The notes beneath the pieces were generated by a model that ran no database searches, was not told the DNA's origin, and saw only the letters and a list, made by a program, of their open reading frames with translations. From Priestia endophytica DSM 13796 (GTDB lineage: Bacteria > Bacillota > Bacilli > Bacillales > Bacillaceae_H), in contig NZ_FOXX01000001.1 of NCBI RefSeq assembly GCF_900115845.1, positions 620,001-684,000 on the forward strand: 64,000 bases of DNA, read 5' to 3'. Position 1 is the stretch's first letter, and each line of letters starts with the position of its first letter. Below are positions 51,087-59,803 of this stretch, piece by piece. Both the position numbers and the translations under genes were made by a program.

Positions 51087-51111
51087 GTACCCACTGTTTT
51101 TATTGTTAAAC
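51087..51111 (-). promoter_or_regulatory. Sigma-B promoter of gsiB-like copy 2
   Basis: GTTTAA (51111-51106) and GGGTAC (51092-51087) with a 13-base spacer on the minus strand match GTTTAA-N12/15-GGGTAT with one mismatch. gsiB of B. subtilis is a classic sigma-B gene. Confidence 0.78.
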
Positions 51112-51154
51112 GGGATATTTAGTTTAATTTGTTTTTTTAATAATTTTTAGAAAA

Positions 51155-51361
51155 TCAATTGTTGTTGTCGCTGTTTGCTTTCCCGCCCTTTTCACCGATT
51201 TCTTTATAAAACTCTTTGCTATGGTTTTCTCTTGTAGCTTGTCCACCTTTTTCACCAATCTCTTGGTAAAATTCTTTATCATGATTTTGTGCTGTTTTCT
51301 CTCCGCCTTTGCGACCTGCTTCTTCATAAGACATTTTGTTATTGTTGTTTTTGTCTGCCAT
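51155..51361 (-). CDS. GsiB/KGG-motif stress protein, copy 1
   Basis: 68 residues with the shortest Asn-rich start and the most divergent second module (RENHSKEFYKEIGEKGGKAN). GAGGAATT lies before ATG. First gene of the array in the direction of transcription, with its own sigma-B promoter. The family protects cells in heat, salt and starvation stress by an unknown means. Confidence 0.88.
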   Translation of the reverse strand: MADKNNNNKMSYEEAGRKGGEKTAQNHDKEFYQEIGEKGGQATRENHSKEFYKEIGEKGGKANSDNNN

Positions 51362-51420
51362 TTGTAATTCCTCCTTTTGTTTCTTTCAATTCTTTTACTA
51401 TTTTCTTACTTATTTGTTTT

Positions 51421-51445
51421 GTACCCGATGCAACATCCAGTAAAC
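51421..51445 (-). promoter_or_regulatory. Sigma-B promoter of gsiB-like copy 1
   Basis: GTTTAC (51445-51440) and GGGTAC (51426-51421) with a 13-base spacer, each one mismatch from the sigma-B consensus. Confidence 0.75.
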
Positions 51446-51493
51446 AAAAAATTACACTTTCATCCGATAGTCCTGAATCTTAGAAAATCCGCA

Positions 51494-51547
51494 CAAAAAA
51501 AGCACTTTTTTACTAGTCGTTAATAACTAATAAAAAAGTGCTTTTTG
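51494..51547 (-). terminator. Terminator after tRNA-Arg
   Basis: AAAAAGCACTTTTTTA and TAAAAAAGTGCTTTTTTT form a long stem on the minus strand, with a further small pairing (TTAGT/ACTAG) in the loop. Confidence 0.82.
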
Positions 51548-51566
51548 CGTTTTAAAAACAAGTAGA

Positions 51567-51640
<74 letters not shown>

Positions 51641-51720
51641 ATATTATAGTATGTATTGAACTCTTAAGACAAGTTTTATTATACTCTCTAAAAAATATAA
51701 AGTCAACCATTATTTTAAAT

Positions 51721-51753
51721 TTTTAGAGAGAGAAAAATTAATTATTTCTCTCC
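51721..51753 (-). terminator. Terminator of rph-rdgB-ysnB
   Basis: GGGAGAGAAA and TTTCTCTC-type arms around TAATTAA, then TAAAAATTT on the minus strand, about 10 bases after the ysnB stop. Confidence 0.65.
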
Positions 51754-51762
51754 CTAATTATA

Positions 51763-52269
51763 CTATAAAGAAAACGAATTTGTTAAGTCTTTTACTTCAT
51801 TTCCTTCGTGATCGTAAAAATTTACAGTTGCCTTATTTTCTTCATAATGGAGGATGGCATACGTACGCTCTTTTCTTCGATTCGGTAGGCGAATACTCCC
51901 TGGATTAATAAATAACGTCTGATCAATCTTCTCGGCTCCTGCAATATGAGAATGTCCAAAGCAGACAACTTTAGCATCCCGCTCTTTAGCTCGGTATGTT
52001 AAATTCATAAGCGTCATTTTCACATTATATAGATGACCATGTGTTACATAAAGAAGATCTTCTCCTATATTTAACGTTTCTTCATTCTCATATCGTTCGT
52101 CATAATCACAATTTCCGCGTACAGCAAGAAATCCTTCCATTTCACTTGAATCTGCTTGAAGTTCAGAATCCCCACAGTGAACCAAAGCATCGACATCTTT
52201 GTGACGATTTTTAATTGTATGCAGTTCCTCTGTTAGGCTATGACTATCGCTTACGATAAGCACACGCAT
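51763..52269 (-). CDS. ysnB: YsnB, YfcE/MJ0936-type metallophosphoesterase
   Basis: 168 residues with calcineurin-like metal motifs SDSHS, HCGDSE, GNCD and FGHSH. The family hydrolyses phosphodiesters in vitro; the cellular substrate is not known. Follows rdgB by 15 bases in the same operon as in B. subtilis. Confidence 0.93.
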   Translation of the reverse strand: MRVLIVSDSHSLTEELHTIKNRHKDVDALVHCGDSELQADSSEMEGFLAVRGNCDYDERYENEETLNIGEDLLYVTHGHLYNVKMTLMNLTYRAKERDAKVVCFGHSHIAGAEKIDQTLFINPGSIRLPNRRKERTYAILHYEENKATVNFYDHEGNEVKDLTNSFSL

Positions 52270-52284
52270 GTTTTCTCTCCTCCT

Positions 52285-52878
52285 CTACAATATTCCATCT
52301 ATTACTCCTTCTAGCTTTTGAAGTGCCTTTGCTCGATGACTTATTTTATTTTTTTCTTCTTTTGGGAGTTCTGCAAGCGTTTTTTGAAGAGAGGGTACAT
52401 AAAATATTGGATCATAACCAAATCCCTGCTCCCCTACTCTTTCATGCGTAATAATGCCTTCGCAATTCCCTCTCACAACAACGGTATCTTTTCCTGGCAA
52501 AGCAAGTGCTAGGGCACATTGAAAACGTGCTGTTCGCTCTGAATCAGGTATACCTTCTAATTTTTCTAATACTTTATCAATGTTTTTCTCATCACTTTTT
52601 TCAAGTCCTGCATAGCGTGCTGAATATACTCCTGGTTCTCCGTTTAAAGCATCAACTTCAAGTCCAGAGTCGTCAGCAACAACAGGACAATCCAATAATT
52701 TTGAAATCTCTTCAGCTTTTAAAATCGCATTTTCTTCAAAGGTTACGCCTGTTTCCTCAACATCAAGGTCTCCTTCTAAATCGAGAAGAGATTGCACAGT
52801 GTAGCCTTTCTTTTCGAAAAGAGCAGCAAATTCGGCCACTTTTCCTTTATTTTTTGTAGCAATTAAAATTTTTTTCAT
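52285..52878 (-). CDS. rdgB: dITP/XTP pyrophosphatase (RdgB/HAM1)
   Basis: 197 residues with [11 protein letters not shown] at the start and [19 protein letters not shown] and SHRAKAL near the end, all family signatures. It removes inosine, deoxyinosine and xanthosine triphosphates from the nucleotide pool. Overlaps the end of rph by 4 bases (B. subtilis ysnA). Confidence 0.96.
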   Translation of the reverse strand: MKKILIATKNKGKVAEFAALFEKKGYTVQSLLDLEGDLDVEETGVTFEENAILKAEEISKLLDCPVVADDSGLEVDALNGEPGVYSARYAGLEKSDEKNIDKVLEKLEGIPDSERTARFQCALALALPGKDTVVVRGNCEGIITHERVGEQGFGYDPIFYVPSLQKTLAELPKEEKNKISHRAKALQKLEGVIDGIL

Positions 52879-53630
52879 ACCTCTTCACCTTCACTTTCTA
52901 GAAGATGTGAAAACTCACTTAACGCTTCTTTCTGTACTGCAACAAGATCAGAAATTCCTTTTGAAGCAAGTTCAAGCATTTCATCAAACTGCTCTTTTGA
53001 AAAAGTTGCTTCTTCTCCTGTTCCTTGAAGCTCTACAAATTGGCCTTTGCTTGTCATAACAATATTCATATCAACCTCAATATTGGAATCTTCTTCATAG
53101 TTTAAATCTAAAATTGTTCCATGTTCAACGTCAACTCCAACAGACGTCGCCGCTAAATAATCACGGATTGGATAATTGGTAAGTTTCTCTTCTTCAACAG
53201 CTCGTCCAAGGGCTAAAGCCATTGCCACAAACGCACCTGTAATCGAAGCTGTTCTTGTTCCACCATCTGCTTGAATAACGTCACAGTCAAGCCACACTGT
53301 ACGCTCGCCTAATTTTTCTAAATCGACGACCGCTCGCAAAGCTCGTCCAATTAAACGCTGTATTTCCATTGTACGACCTGAGACTTTTCCTTTTGAGGAT
53401 TCACGGATATTGCGCTGATTTGTTGCTCGTGGAAGCATAGCATACTCCGCATTAATCCATCCTTTTCCTTTTCCTCTCATAAAAGGAGGTACTCTATCAT
53501 CAATTGTAGCTGAACAAATTACTTTCGTATCGCCAACGCTAATAAGTACAGACCCTTCTGGATGCTTTATGTAATCTTTCTCAATTTTAACTTCTCTTAT
53601 TTCGTCTTTCGCCCTTCCGTCAATACGCAA
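52875..53630 (-). CDS. rph: Ribonuclease PH
   Basis: 251 residues with the phosphorolytic core ([41 protein letters not shown]). It trims tRNA 3' ends with phosphate. First gene of rph-rdgB-ysnB, downstream of the gerM terminator. Confidence 0.97.
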   Translation of the reverse strand: MRIDGRAKDEIREVKIEKDYIKHPEGSVLISVGDTKVICSATIDDRVPPFMRGKGKGWINAEYAMLPRATNQRNIRESSKGKVSGRTMEIQRLIGRALRAVVDLEKLGERTVWLDCDVIQADGGTRTASITGAFVAMALALGRAVEEEKLTNYPIRDYLAATSVGVDVEHGTILDLNYEEDSNIEVDMNIVMTSKGQFVELQGTGEEATFSKEQFDEMLELASKGISDLVAVQKEALSEFSHLLESEGEEV

Positions 53631-53687
53631 GATGTTTCCTCCTTTAAAATCTATGTAAAAGGGTAATCCCCTTCAAAATTAAAAAGT

Positions 53688-53715
53688 AAAAGAGGCCTCT
53701 AAAGACCTCTTTTTT
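53688..53715 (-). terminator. Terminator after gerM
   Basis: AAAGAGGTC and GGCCTCTTT arms with a short loop; T-rich sequence follows on the minus strand. It lies 40 bases after the gerM stop. Confidence 0.75.
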
Positions 53716-53756
53716 ATTACAGTATATCAAAAACTATTCTTAACACGAAATCATAT

Positions 53757-54830
53757 TTAAAATGCCTCTGCATTTATATTTTCAGGACGGGAAACTTCTT
53801 CTGTTAATTTTTGACCAGAATCCACTGTTATATTCTTTTGTCCTTTTACTTCAATCGAGACATTTTCAACCCCTTTTTGTTCTGTAAGGGAAAGAGCTAG
53901 GGCATCTACCACATGTTTAGAAAGCTGGCTCTTTTCTGCAGAATTTAAAAGAGCTTTATTAAATGTTAGCGTTACTGTTCCATCTTCGTACTCCGGCTTC
54001 GCTACAAGCGCTGCTTCATTATTAAAATCGCCAACAAGCCCTTTTGGTACCTCATTTATTAAACTATCAACAACAGCTGTAAAACGCTCCTCATCTGTCT
54101 TCCCTAGATCAAGACGCTTTGTTACTGGAACATAATATGTTCCATCAGCATTTTGTGATAAATAGTAAAGAGTAGCAGAAGATGTGCTTGTCATATCTGT
54201 AATTCCTTCTGTTTGCATGTTAATGCCGTCCGCTCTTGTCAATTCCTCACTAATAGGGGTCTTATTAACAGGCATTTCTTTTTGATCATAGCCATTAATC
54301 TGAAGCTGCACATTCTTAACAGCATCAAACTGTGTTAGCGTCCATGTTAAAGACTGCAAAATCCGGCTTTCATCTTCTGCTTTATACTCCTTAAATTCTG
54401 GAGAGAAGTCCACAACAAGCGTACCGTTTTCTTTCAAGTTTACGCTCTTAACTTCTGTTCCAGCAGGGAGAACAGCTCTAAAACCGTTTGGAAGCATTTG
54501 ATCAATTGGTCCTCCTACAACAAGATATTCTATAATTTCAGCAGCTGCTGCATCTGCTTTTGGCACATCAATTGTTTGAGGAACAACAAAACCATTTTTG
54601 TCGATTAAATACACTTCTCTTGTTAAGGTTTCTTCTGCTTTTTTACTCTTCTCTTCTTTAGTTGTTTCTTTTCCTTCTTCTTTTATTTTTTGATTGTCTT
54701 TCGTGTACTCGACATCTTGTGGTGGATCAATTTCCTCTGCTACATCTTCTCCTCCAAACAAGCCGCACCCCGTTAAAAGCATTGATGTCGCAAGCATAGT
54801 AGAAACCGCCGTTATTTTTATTTTGGACAT
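53757..54830 (-). CDS. gerM: Spore germination lipoprotein GerM
   Basis: 357 residues with a lipoprotein signal (MLLTGCGLFGG, Cys near residue 22), an acidic linker and two tandem GerMN domains (about 65-205 and 210-350, each with a PxG...TLVVDFSPEF / GTVTLTFNKALL core). In B. subtilis GerM is made in the mother cell, helps assemble the SpoIIIA-SpoIIQ channel and affects germination. Lies between racE and rph as in B. subtilis. Confidence 0.95.
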   Translation of the reverse strand: MSKIKITAVSTMLATSMLLTGCGLFGGEDVAEEIDPPQDVEYTKDNQKIKEEGKETTKEEKSKKAEETLTREVYLIDKNGFVVPQTIDVPKADAAAAEIIEYLVVGGPIDQMLPNGFRAVLPAGTEVKSVNLKENGTLVVDFSPEFKEYKAEDESRILQSLTWTLTQFDAVKNVQLQINGYDQKEMPVNKTPISEELTRADGINMQTEGITDMTSTSSATLYYLSQNADGTYYVPVTKRLDLGKTDEERFTAVVDSLINEVPKGLVGDFNNEAALVAKPEYEDGTVTLTFNKALLNSAEKSQLSKHVVDALALSLTEQKGVENVSIEVKGQKNITVDSGQKLTEEVSRPENINAEAF

Positions 54831-54914
54831 ACCTTTCCCTCCTAAGACAGTTTGTACTATTATGTATACGAGCTGCTAATCAAATTAGACCGCTCACTTT
54901 TTTCTTTTTTCAAA

Positions 54915-54945
54915 GAAAAAAGTGAACTAATCATTAGTTCACTTT
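54915..54945 (-). terminator. Terminator overlapping the racE stop
   Basis: AGTGAACTAA and TTAGTTCACT arms, the first containing the racE stop codon TAA, followed by TTTTTTC on the minus strand. Confidence 0.85.
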
Positions 54946-55740
54946 CATTAAATCTATATGTTGAACGTTTTGAATAGGATGATCAAACCATTTTGACGCA
55001 ATAAGCTCAAAAAGGGAAGCATTCCCTGTCGTAAAAAATACATGTTCTTTTTCACGTTTTTCCGTGTGGAGTTCATTACGAAATGACAAAATAGTGCTTA
55101 CCTCAATTGCTGTCTCTTCTCCAGAACTGATAAGTGCAACGCGATCTCCCATCGCTTCTTTAATGAGCTCCTTTAAAATTGGATAATGTGTACAGCCTAA
55201 AATCAATATATCAATTTTCGTCTGATAGAGAGGCTTTAACGTTTGAAAAACAATTTCCCTTGCTTCATTTCCTTCGAAATCCCCACTTTCAACAAGGGGC
55301 ACAAATAAAGGACATGCTAAGCTTTTCACATGTACGTTATGATGAAGCCTTTTTAAAGCTTGTTCATAAGCTTTACTTTTTACTGTCCCATTTGTTCCAA
55401 TAACACCGATATTATGATTGCTTGTTGCTTTTAACGCAGCACGAGCTCCTGGTTCAATAACGCCGATAACGGGAATACTTAGAGTCTCGCTAATCTCCTT
55501 TAACACAACTGCTGTTGCTGTATTGCAGGCAATAACGAGCATTTTAATATCAAATTGAAGTAAATAATTTGTCAGTTCCCATGTAAAAGCACGCACTTCC
55601 TCTTCAGGTCGAGGACCATACGGACATCGAGCTGTATCTCCCATATAAATAATTTGCTCTTTCGGTAACTGTCTCATAATTTCTTTTGCAACTGTTAATC
55701 CACCAACTCCTGAATCTATTACCCCAATTGGCCGATTCAT
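54934..55740 (-). CDS. racE: Glutamate racemase
   Basis: 268 residues with the two catalytic cysteines in IACNTATAV and LGCTHYPIL, and the start [16 protein letters not shown]. It makes D-glutamate for peptidoglycan. The start overlaps the MarR gene stop by 4 bases. The position next to gerM matches B. subtilis racE. Confidence 0.96.
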   Translation of the reverse strand: MNRPIGVIDSGVGGLTVAKEIMRQLPKEQIIYMGDTARCPYGPRPEEEVRAFTWELTNYLLQFDIKMLVIACNTATAVVLKEISETLSIPVIGVIEPGARAALKATSNHNIGVIGTNGTVKSKAYEQALKRLHHNVHVKSLACPLFVPLVESGDFEGNEAREIVFQTLKPLYQTKIDILILGCTHYPILKELIKEAMGDRVALISSGEETAIEVSTILSFRNELHTEKREKEHVFFTTGNASLFELIASKWFDHPIQNVQHIDLMKVN

Positions 55741-56183
55741 TCGCTACTCATCTCCTTATGAAGCTTCTGCAAATTTTCACAAAGAAGCTCAACTTCAGCG
55801 CGATCATACTCCCAAACAACCTCCGCTAAGTAATTTTGCCTTTTCGCTATCACTTCTTCAATGAGCTTCTTACCTCGTTCAAGCAGGACAACGCGAACAA
55901 TACGCCGGTCTTGTTCATCTTTTGCTCTTGTGACAAGACCTGTTTTCTCCATTCGGTCAATTAAGTCTGTCGTTGTACTGCATGCTAAATACATTTTGCT
56001 AGAAAGATCTCCGATTGTCATTTCACCGGAATCAAACAGCCACTGAAGAGCCACAAATTGCGGAGGAGTGATGTTGTAGTCGTTTAAGATTTCACGACCT
56101 TTTTGCTTAATAATAACAGACATATATCGAAGAGACCGCTCTAGTTCAGCTATTGTCTCATGATGTTTCCTTCGTTTAGTCAT
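55737..56183 (-). CDS. ysmB: MarR-family transcriptional regulator (YsmB-like)
   Basis: About 148 residues with a winged helix-turn-helix ([20 protein letters not shown], then [23 protein letters not shown] and the wing [15 protein letters not shown]). The ATG at 56183 ([10 protein letters not shown]) is preferred to 56237, which adds a hydrophobic stretch not seen in the family. Coupled to racE; the B. subtilis neighbour of racE is also a MarR protein. Ligand unknown. Confidence 0.88.
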   Translation of the reverse strand: MTKRRKHHETIAELERSLRYMSVIIKQKGREILNDYNITPPQFVALQWLFDSGEMTIGDLSSKMYLACSTTTDLIDRMEKTGLVTRAKDEQDRRIVRVVLLERGKKLIEEVIAKRQNYLAEVVWEYDRAEVELLCENLQKLHKEMSSE

Positions 56184-56297
56184 AGACGTTGCCTCGCTTA
56201 TCAAAAAGATTATGATGAAAATGTTAACGCAGTTCATTAGAAATGTCTATTGTTTCTACAATAATCCCTTTCTTTTGACCTACAATTTCCTTTTCAT

Positions 56298-56335
56298 AAA
56301 AAAACAAGCTCTAGTTTCCTATGAGAAACTAGAGC
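56298..56335 (-). terminator. Terminator of the cobalamin operon
   Basis: GCTCTAGTTTC and GAAACTAGAGC arms (perfect, 11 bases) around TCATAG, followed by TTG and seven T on the minus strand, 6 bases after btuR. Confidence 0.9.
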
Positions 56336-56340
56336 CTTCT

Positions 56341-56883
56341 TCAAAATTCAAGCCCTTTAACAGCTGGAATTCCTTCTTCATAGTAGTGCTTTATCGGTTT
56401 AATTTCGCTGACCAAATCGGCAGCTTCAATCACTTCTTTACGAGCTGAACGACCTGTTAAGATAAGATGCATGCCTTGTGGTCGATTTTCTATAAGCTCA
56501 AGCACCTCTTGAAGTGGTAAAACATCATCAATCGGAAACTTCGTAATAGAAAGGGCATTATGAATTTCATCAAGAATGACAACATCATATTGTTCTGACA
56601 TGACTTTTTCTTTCGTAAAAGCCCATGCTTTCTTTAAAGCCTCTCTATGCTCTTCTGGAGTTTTCGTCCATGTGAATCCCACACCTGTTTGATGCATTTC
56701 AATTCCAAGCTTATCAAAGATAATCTTTTCTCCATACGTACGCTGAGGAGATTTAATAAATTGAATCATCAACACACGCTGACCTCGGCCTGTTGCACGC
56801 ACAGCAAGTCCTAAAGAAGCTGTTGTTTTCCCTTTTCCATCCCCTGTATAAACAAGGCATAAGCCTCTTTCCTTTGAAGCCAT
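56341..56883 (-). CDS. btuR: Cob(I)yrinic acid a,c-diamide / corrinoid adenosyltransferase (CobA/BtuR type)
   Basis: About 180 residues with the P-loop GDGKGKTTASLG and the RQVL-type core IQFIKSPQRTYGE. It transfers adenosine from ATP to cob(I)yrinate or corrinoids. The ATG at 56883 has AAGGAGGAG just upstream; 56904 lies before that site. Last gene of the cob operon, 11 bases after the nitroreductase gene. Confidence 0.94.
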   Translation of the reverse strand: MASKERGLCLVYTGDGKGKTTASLGLAVRATGRGQRVLMIQFIKSPQRTYGEKIIFDKLGIEMHQTGVGFTWTKTPEEHREALKKAWAFTKEKVMSEQYDVVILDEIHNALSITKFPIDDVLPLQEVLELIENRPQGMHLILTGRSARKEVIEAADLVSEIKPIKHYYEEGIPAVKGLEF

Positions 56884-56894
56884 AAAACTCCTCC

Positions 56895-57467
56895 TTACAA
56901 CCAAACGGTTTTCTCAGAATAGTCTGTTCGCTTTTTATCTTTCATCTTACCAAGCGATTCTTCTGTTGGATAGCCAATAAAAAGGTTGCCTACAATTTGT
57001 TTTCCTTCAGGTGCTCCAATAAACTCGTAAAGTCGTTCGTCACGAATAAGGCCTACGCCTCTTGTTCTCCATACAAAACCTAAACCAAGCTCTTCCGCTG
57101 CTAACCACATTGAATTAATTGCGCAACATACTCCATATACGTTGTCACCAGTTGCTTCTTCATCTCCTTCAACAACGTCTGCTGTTACAACAATATGAAC
57201 AGGTGTGTTTTTAACACTCTTCATTGAACTTTCCACAAGATGAGGTTTTGTTGGAAAACGCTCTTCTAAATATGTATGCGCAAGCTCTTCATATCTCTTT
57301 TTCGCTTCCCCTTTAATAACATAAAATGTCCATGGCTCACGCATGCGGTCATTAGGAGCCCATGTTGCAGCTTCCAAAATCTTTTCAAGCTTTTCCTCTT
57401 CAACAGGACGACCATCGTGATCGCGGAGTGCACGTCTTTTCTGTAAGTTATCAAATAGTGTTGTCAT
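56895..57467 (-). CDS. Nitroreductase-family flavoprotein in the cob operon (CbiY position)
   Basis: About 190 residues of the FMN nitroreductase fold: QKRRALRDHDGRPVEEEKLE, AATWAPNDRMREPWTFYVI and a C-terminal IVGNLFIGYP. In P. megaterium a gene at this place, between cysGA and btuR, was named cbiY. It might reduce cobalt or FMN, or be a BluB-like enzyme for the lower ligand, but the BluB signature is not convincing. The ATG at 57467 has AAGGAGAG and overlaps the cobA end by 17 bases. Confidence 0.8.
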   Translation of the reverse strand: MTTLFDNLQKRRALRDHDGRPVEEEKLEKILEAATWAPNDRMREPWTFYVIKGEAKKRYEELAHTYLEERFPTKPHLVESSMKSVKNTPVHIVVTADVVEGDEEATGDNVYGVCCAINSMWLAAEELGLGFVWRTRGVGLIRDERLYEFIGAPEGKQIVGNLFIGYPTEESLGKMKDKKRTDYSEKTVWL

Positions 57468-58233
57468 AAGTTGTTTTCTCTCCTTTTTCGTTAAACCAAT
57501 GAATTTTTTCACGAATGTCTACAACATCTCCTACAATAATCATGGAAGGATGCTTCACGTTCTCAACCTTAGCCATTTCTTCTATTGTTGCCAAGGTACC
57601 AATAACAGTGCGCTGCTCTTGTGTTGTTCCCTTATGAATAATAGCAACAGGAGTCTCTTTACTCCGTCCATGTTCTGTAAGCTTGTAAACGATGTGTGGT
57701 AAGTTACCTACTCCCATGTAAAAGGCAATCGTATCTATCCCTTTTGCGAGCGCCTCCCAATTTAGGGTATCCTGCCCTTTTTCTTCTCGTCCATGACCTG
57801 TAACAATAGCAAACGACGTTGCTTTATCTTTGTATGTGACCGGAATTCCTGCATAAGCAGGAGCTGCAATACCTGACGTAATACCAGGAATAATTTTAAA
57901 AGGGATATCTCTTTTAGCAAGTACTTCTGCCTCTTCTCCCCCGCGTCCAAAAATAAAGGGATCGCCGCCTTTTAAACGTGTGACAGTCTTTCCTTGCTCT
58001 GCCTTCTCAACTAAAGTTCGATGAATATCATCTTGAATTTTTCCATGTTTCCCTGGGAGCTTACCACAGAAGATGAGCTCTGCTCCTTCTTTTGCATGTT
58101 TTAGAAGCTCTTCACTAACTAAACGATCATATAAAATGACATCAGCTTTTTGGATGCACTCTAATCCATGAATTGTAATAAGCTTCGGATCTCCAGGTCC
58201 TGCTCCAACAAGGTAAACAGTACCAACACTCAT
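57451..58233 (-). CDS. cobA: Uroporphyrinogen-III C-methyltransferase (SUMT)
   Basis: 260 residues of the tetrapyrrole methylase fold: VGAGPGDPKLITIHG at the start, VTRLKGGDPFIFGRGGEE in the middle. It methylates uroporphyrinogen III at C2 and C7 to precorrin-2, thus pulling substrate from the hem route to corrin. Lacks the dehydrogenase/ferrochelatase domain of fused CysG. Confidence 0.95.
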   Translation of the reverse strand: MSVGTVYLVGAGPGDPKLITIHGLECIQKADVILYDRLVSEELLKHAKEGAELIFCGKLPGKHGKIQDDIHRTLVEKAEQGKTVTRLKGGDPFIFGRGGEEAEVLAKRDIPFKIIPGITSGIAAPAYAGIPVTYKDKATSFAIVTGHGREEKGQDTLNWEALAKGIDTIAFYMGVGNLPHIVYKLTEHGRSKETPVAIIHKGTTQEQRTVIGTLATIEEMAKVENVKHPSMIIVGDVVDIREKIHWFNEKGEKTTYDNTI

Positions 58234-58267
58234 AGTTTTTCCTCCTTACATTTGCTGTTACATCAAA

Positions 58268-59803
58268 TTATACCGAAAACTTCTCTGAATTCGTTTCTTT
58301 TTGAGAAAATTCGACCATTTTACACTGAATGTATTCCATGTTCACGTGCTTTCGCACATGATCAGCAAGTAAGTCAAAAGCTTCTTCTCTCATTTTATTA
58401 AACGACGGTCGCTCTAAGAGAGGAGGATGTCCTTTTTGTGCTCGTATACTATTTAATAAAGCTGTTCTAAAAGAATCGTTATGAAAAATGCCGTGAAAAT
58501 ACGTTCCAATGATTTTTTCTTCTTCAAAATAACAACCATCTTCTCCATTTTCTAATTGAATGAGACAATCCACTTCTCTTGTAAACGTGGATGTGCCCAT
58601 ATGAATCTCATATCCTTTTACAGACATTTTTTCACGTTGAAAATTTAGCATTCCTTCTGAAAGAACTGTTTTCTTTTCTTCTCTAATTGTTGTATGAAGA
58701 GGAATAAAACCAAGTGACGTAACTTCCTCATGAGGGGATTCAACATGGAAGGGATCAAAGATTTTCTCGCCAAGCATTTGATATCCTCCACAAATCCCAA
58801 CAATAACTGCTTCATTTCTTGCAAAGAGCTCTTTTAAGCGACCCGAAAGACCCGTTTCTTCTAGAAACAGATAGTCCTCAACCGTATTTTTACTGCCTGG
58901 TAAGATAATAAGGTCTGGATTCTGAAGCTGTTCAAGTTTTGTTACAAACCGAACGTGGCAGTCTTCCTCAACAAAAAAAGGATCTACGTCTGTAAAATTT
59001 GAGATTCTTGGATATTGAATAACTGCAATATCAATTACTTTTTCGAGGTTTTTCACCTGAGAATAACGAGAGAGAACAACAGAATCTTCCGCATCAATAT
59101 TTAGGTTAGGCATATATGGAATAACGCCTAGAACAGGGGTTCCTGTATATTCTTCAAACCATTCAAGACCAGGAGTAAGCAGTGATACATCACCTCTGAA
59201 CTTGTTAATTACAACACCAATAACCCGTTCACGGTCTTTCTCACTTAAAAGTTGGAGTGTTCCAACAAGACTTGCAAATACTCCTCCCTTTTCGATATCG
59301 CCGATAAGCACAACAGGAGATTCTGCAATGGCTGCAACACGCATGTTCACAAGCTCTCGATCATTTAAATTAACTTCAGCCGGACTTCCAGCTCCTTCAA
59401 TCACAATTCTTTCATAGGTTCCTTTTAAACTTTTAAATGACTCTTTAATTAATCCAAGGCCTGTCTCGAAAAACTCTTGTCTATATGCCATTGCTTTCAT
59501 ATTTTTATACGGTTTTCCATGTACAACAATTTGCGATTCAGAATCTCTCGTTGGTTTGATTAAAATAGGATTCATATCTGTTGTTGCAGTAACTCCTGCA
59601 GCTTCTGCTTGTACGCCTTGAGCTCGACCAATTTCCTTACCATCTACTGTTATATAAGAATTCAAGGCCATATTTTGAGACTTAAAGGGAGCTGTTTTAT
59701 ATCCGTCTTGCAAAAAGATTCGACAAAAAGCAGTTGCAATTGCGCTTTTGCCTGCATCTGAATGAGTTCCTTGAAACATAATGGAAAGAGCATTTTTATT
59801 CAT
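58268..59803 (-). CDS. cbiP: Cobyric acid synthase
   Basis: About 511 residues: an N-terminal ATPase domain (GTHSDAGKSAIATA) and a C-terminal class I glutamine amidotransferase with the nucleophile in GICGGYQMLG and a late His (GTYFHGIF). It amidates four side chains of adenosylcobyrinic diamide. The ATG at 59803 has GAGGGG and overlaps the cbiA stop by 4 bases; 59833 is an earlier in-frame ATG. Confidence 0.95.
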   Translation of the reverse strand: MNKNALSIMFQGTHSDAGKSAIATAFCRIFLQDGYKTAPFKSQNMALNSYITVDGKEIGRAQGVQAEAAGVTATTDMNPILIKPTRDSESQIVVHGKPYKNMKAMAYRQEFFETGLGLIKESFKSLKGTYERIVIEGAGSPAEVNLNDRELVNMRVAAIAESPVVLIGDIEKGGVFASLVGTLQLLSEKDRERVIGVVINKFRGDVSLLTPGLEWFEEYTGTPVLGVIPYMPNLNIDAEDSVVLSRYSQVKNLEKVIDIAVIQYPRISNFTDVDPFFVEEDCHVRFVTKLEQLQNPDLIILPGSKNTVEDYLFLEETGLSGRLKELFARNEAVIVGICGGYQMLGEKIFDPFHVESPHEEVTSLGFIPLHTTIREEKKTVLSEGMLNFQREKMSVKGYEIHMGTSTFTREVDCLIQLENGEDGCYFEEEKIIGTYFHGIFHNDSFRTALLNSIRAQKGHPPLLERPSFNKMREEAFDLLADHVRKHVNMEYIQCKMVEFSQKETNSEKFSV

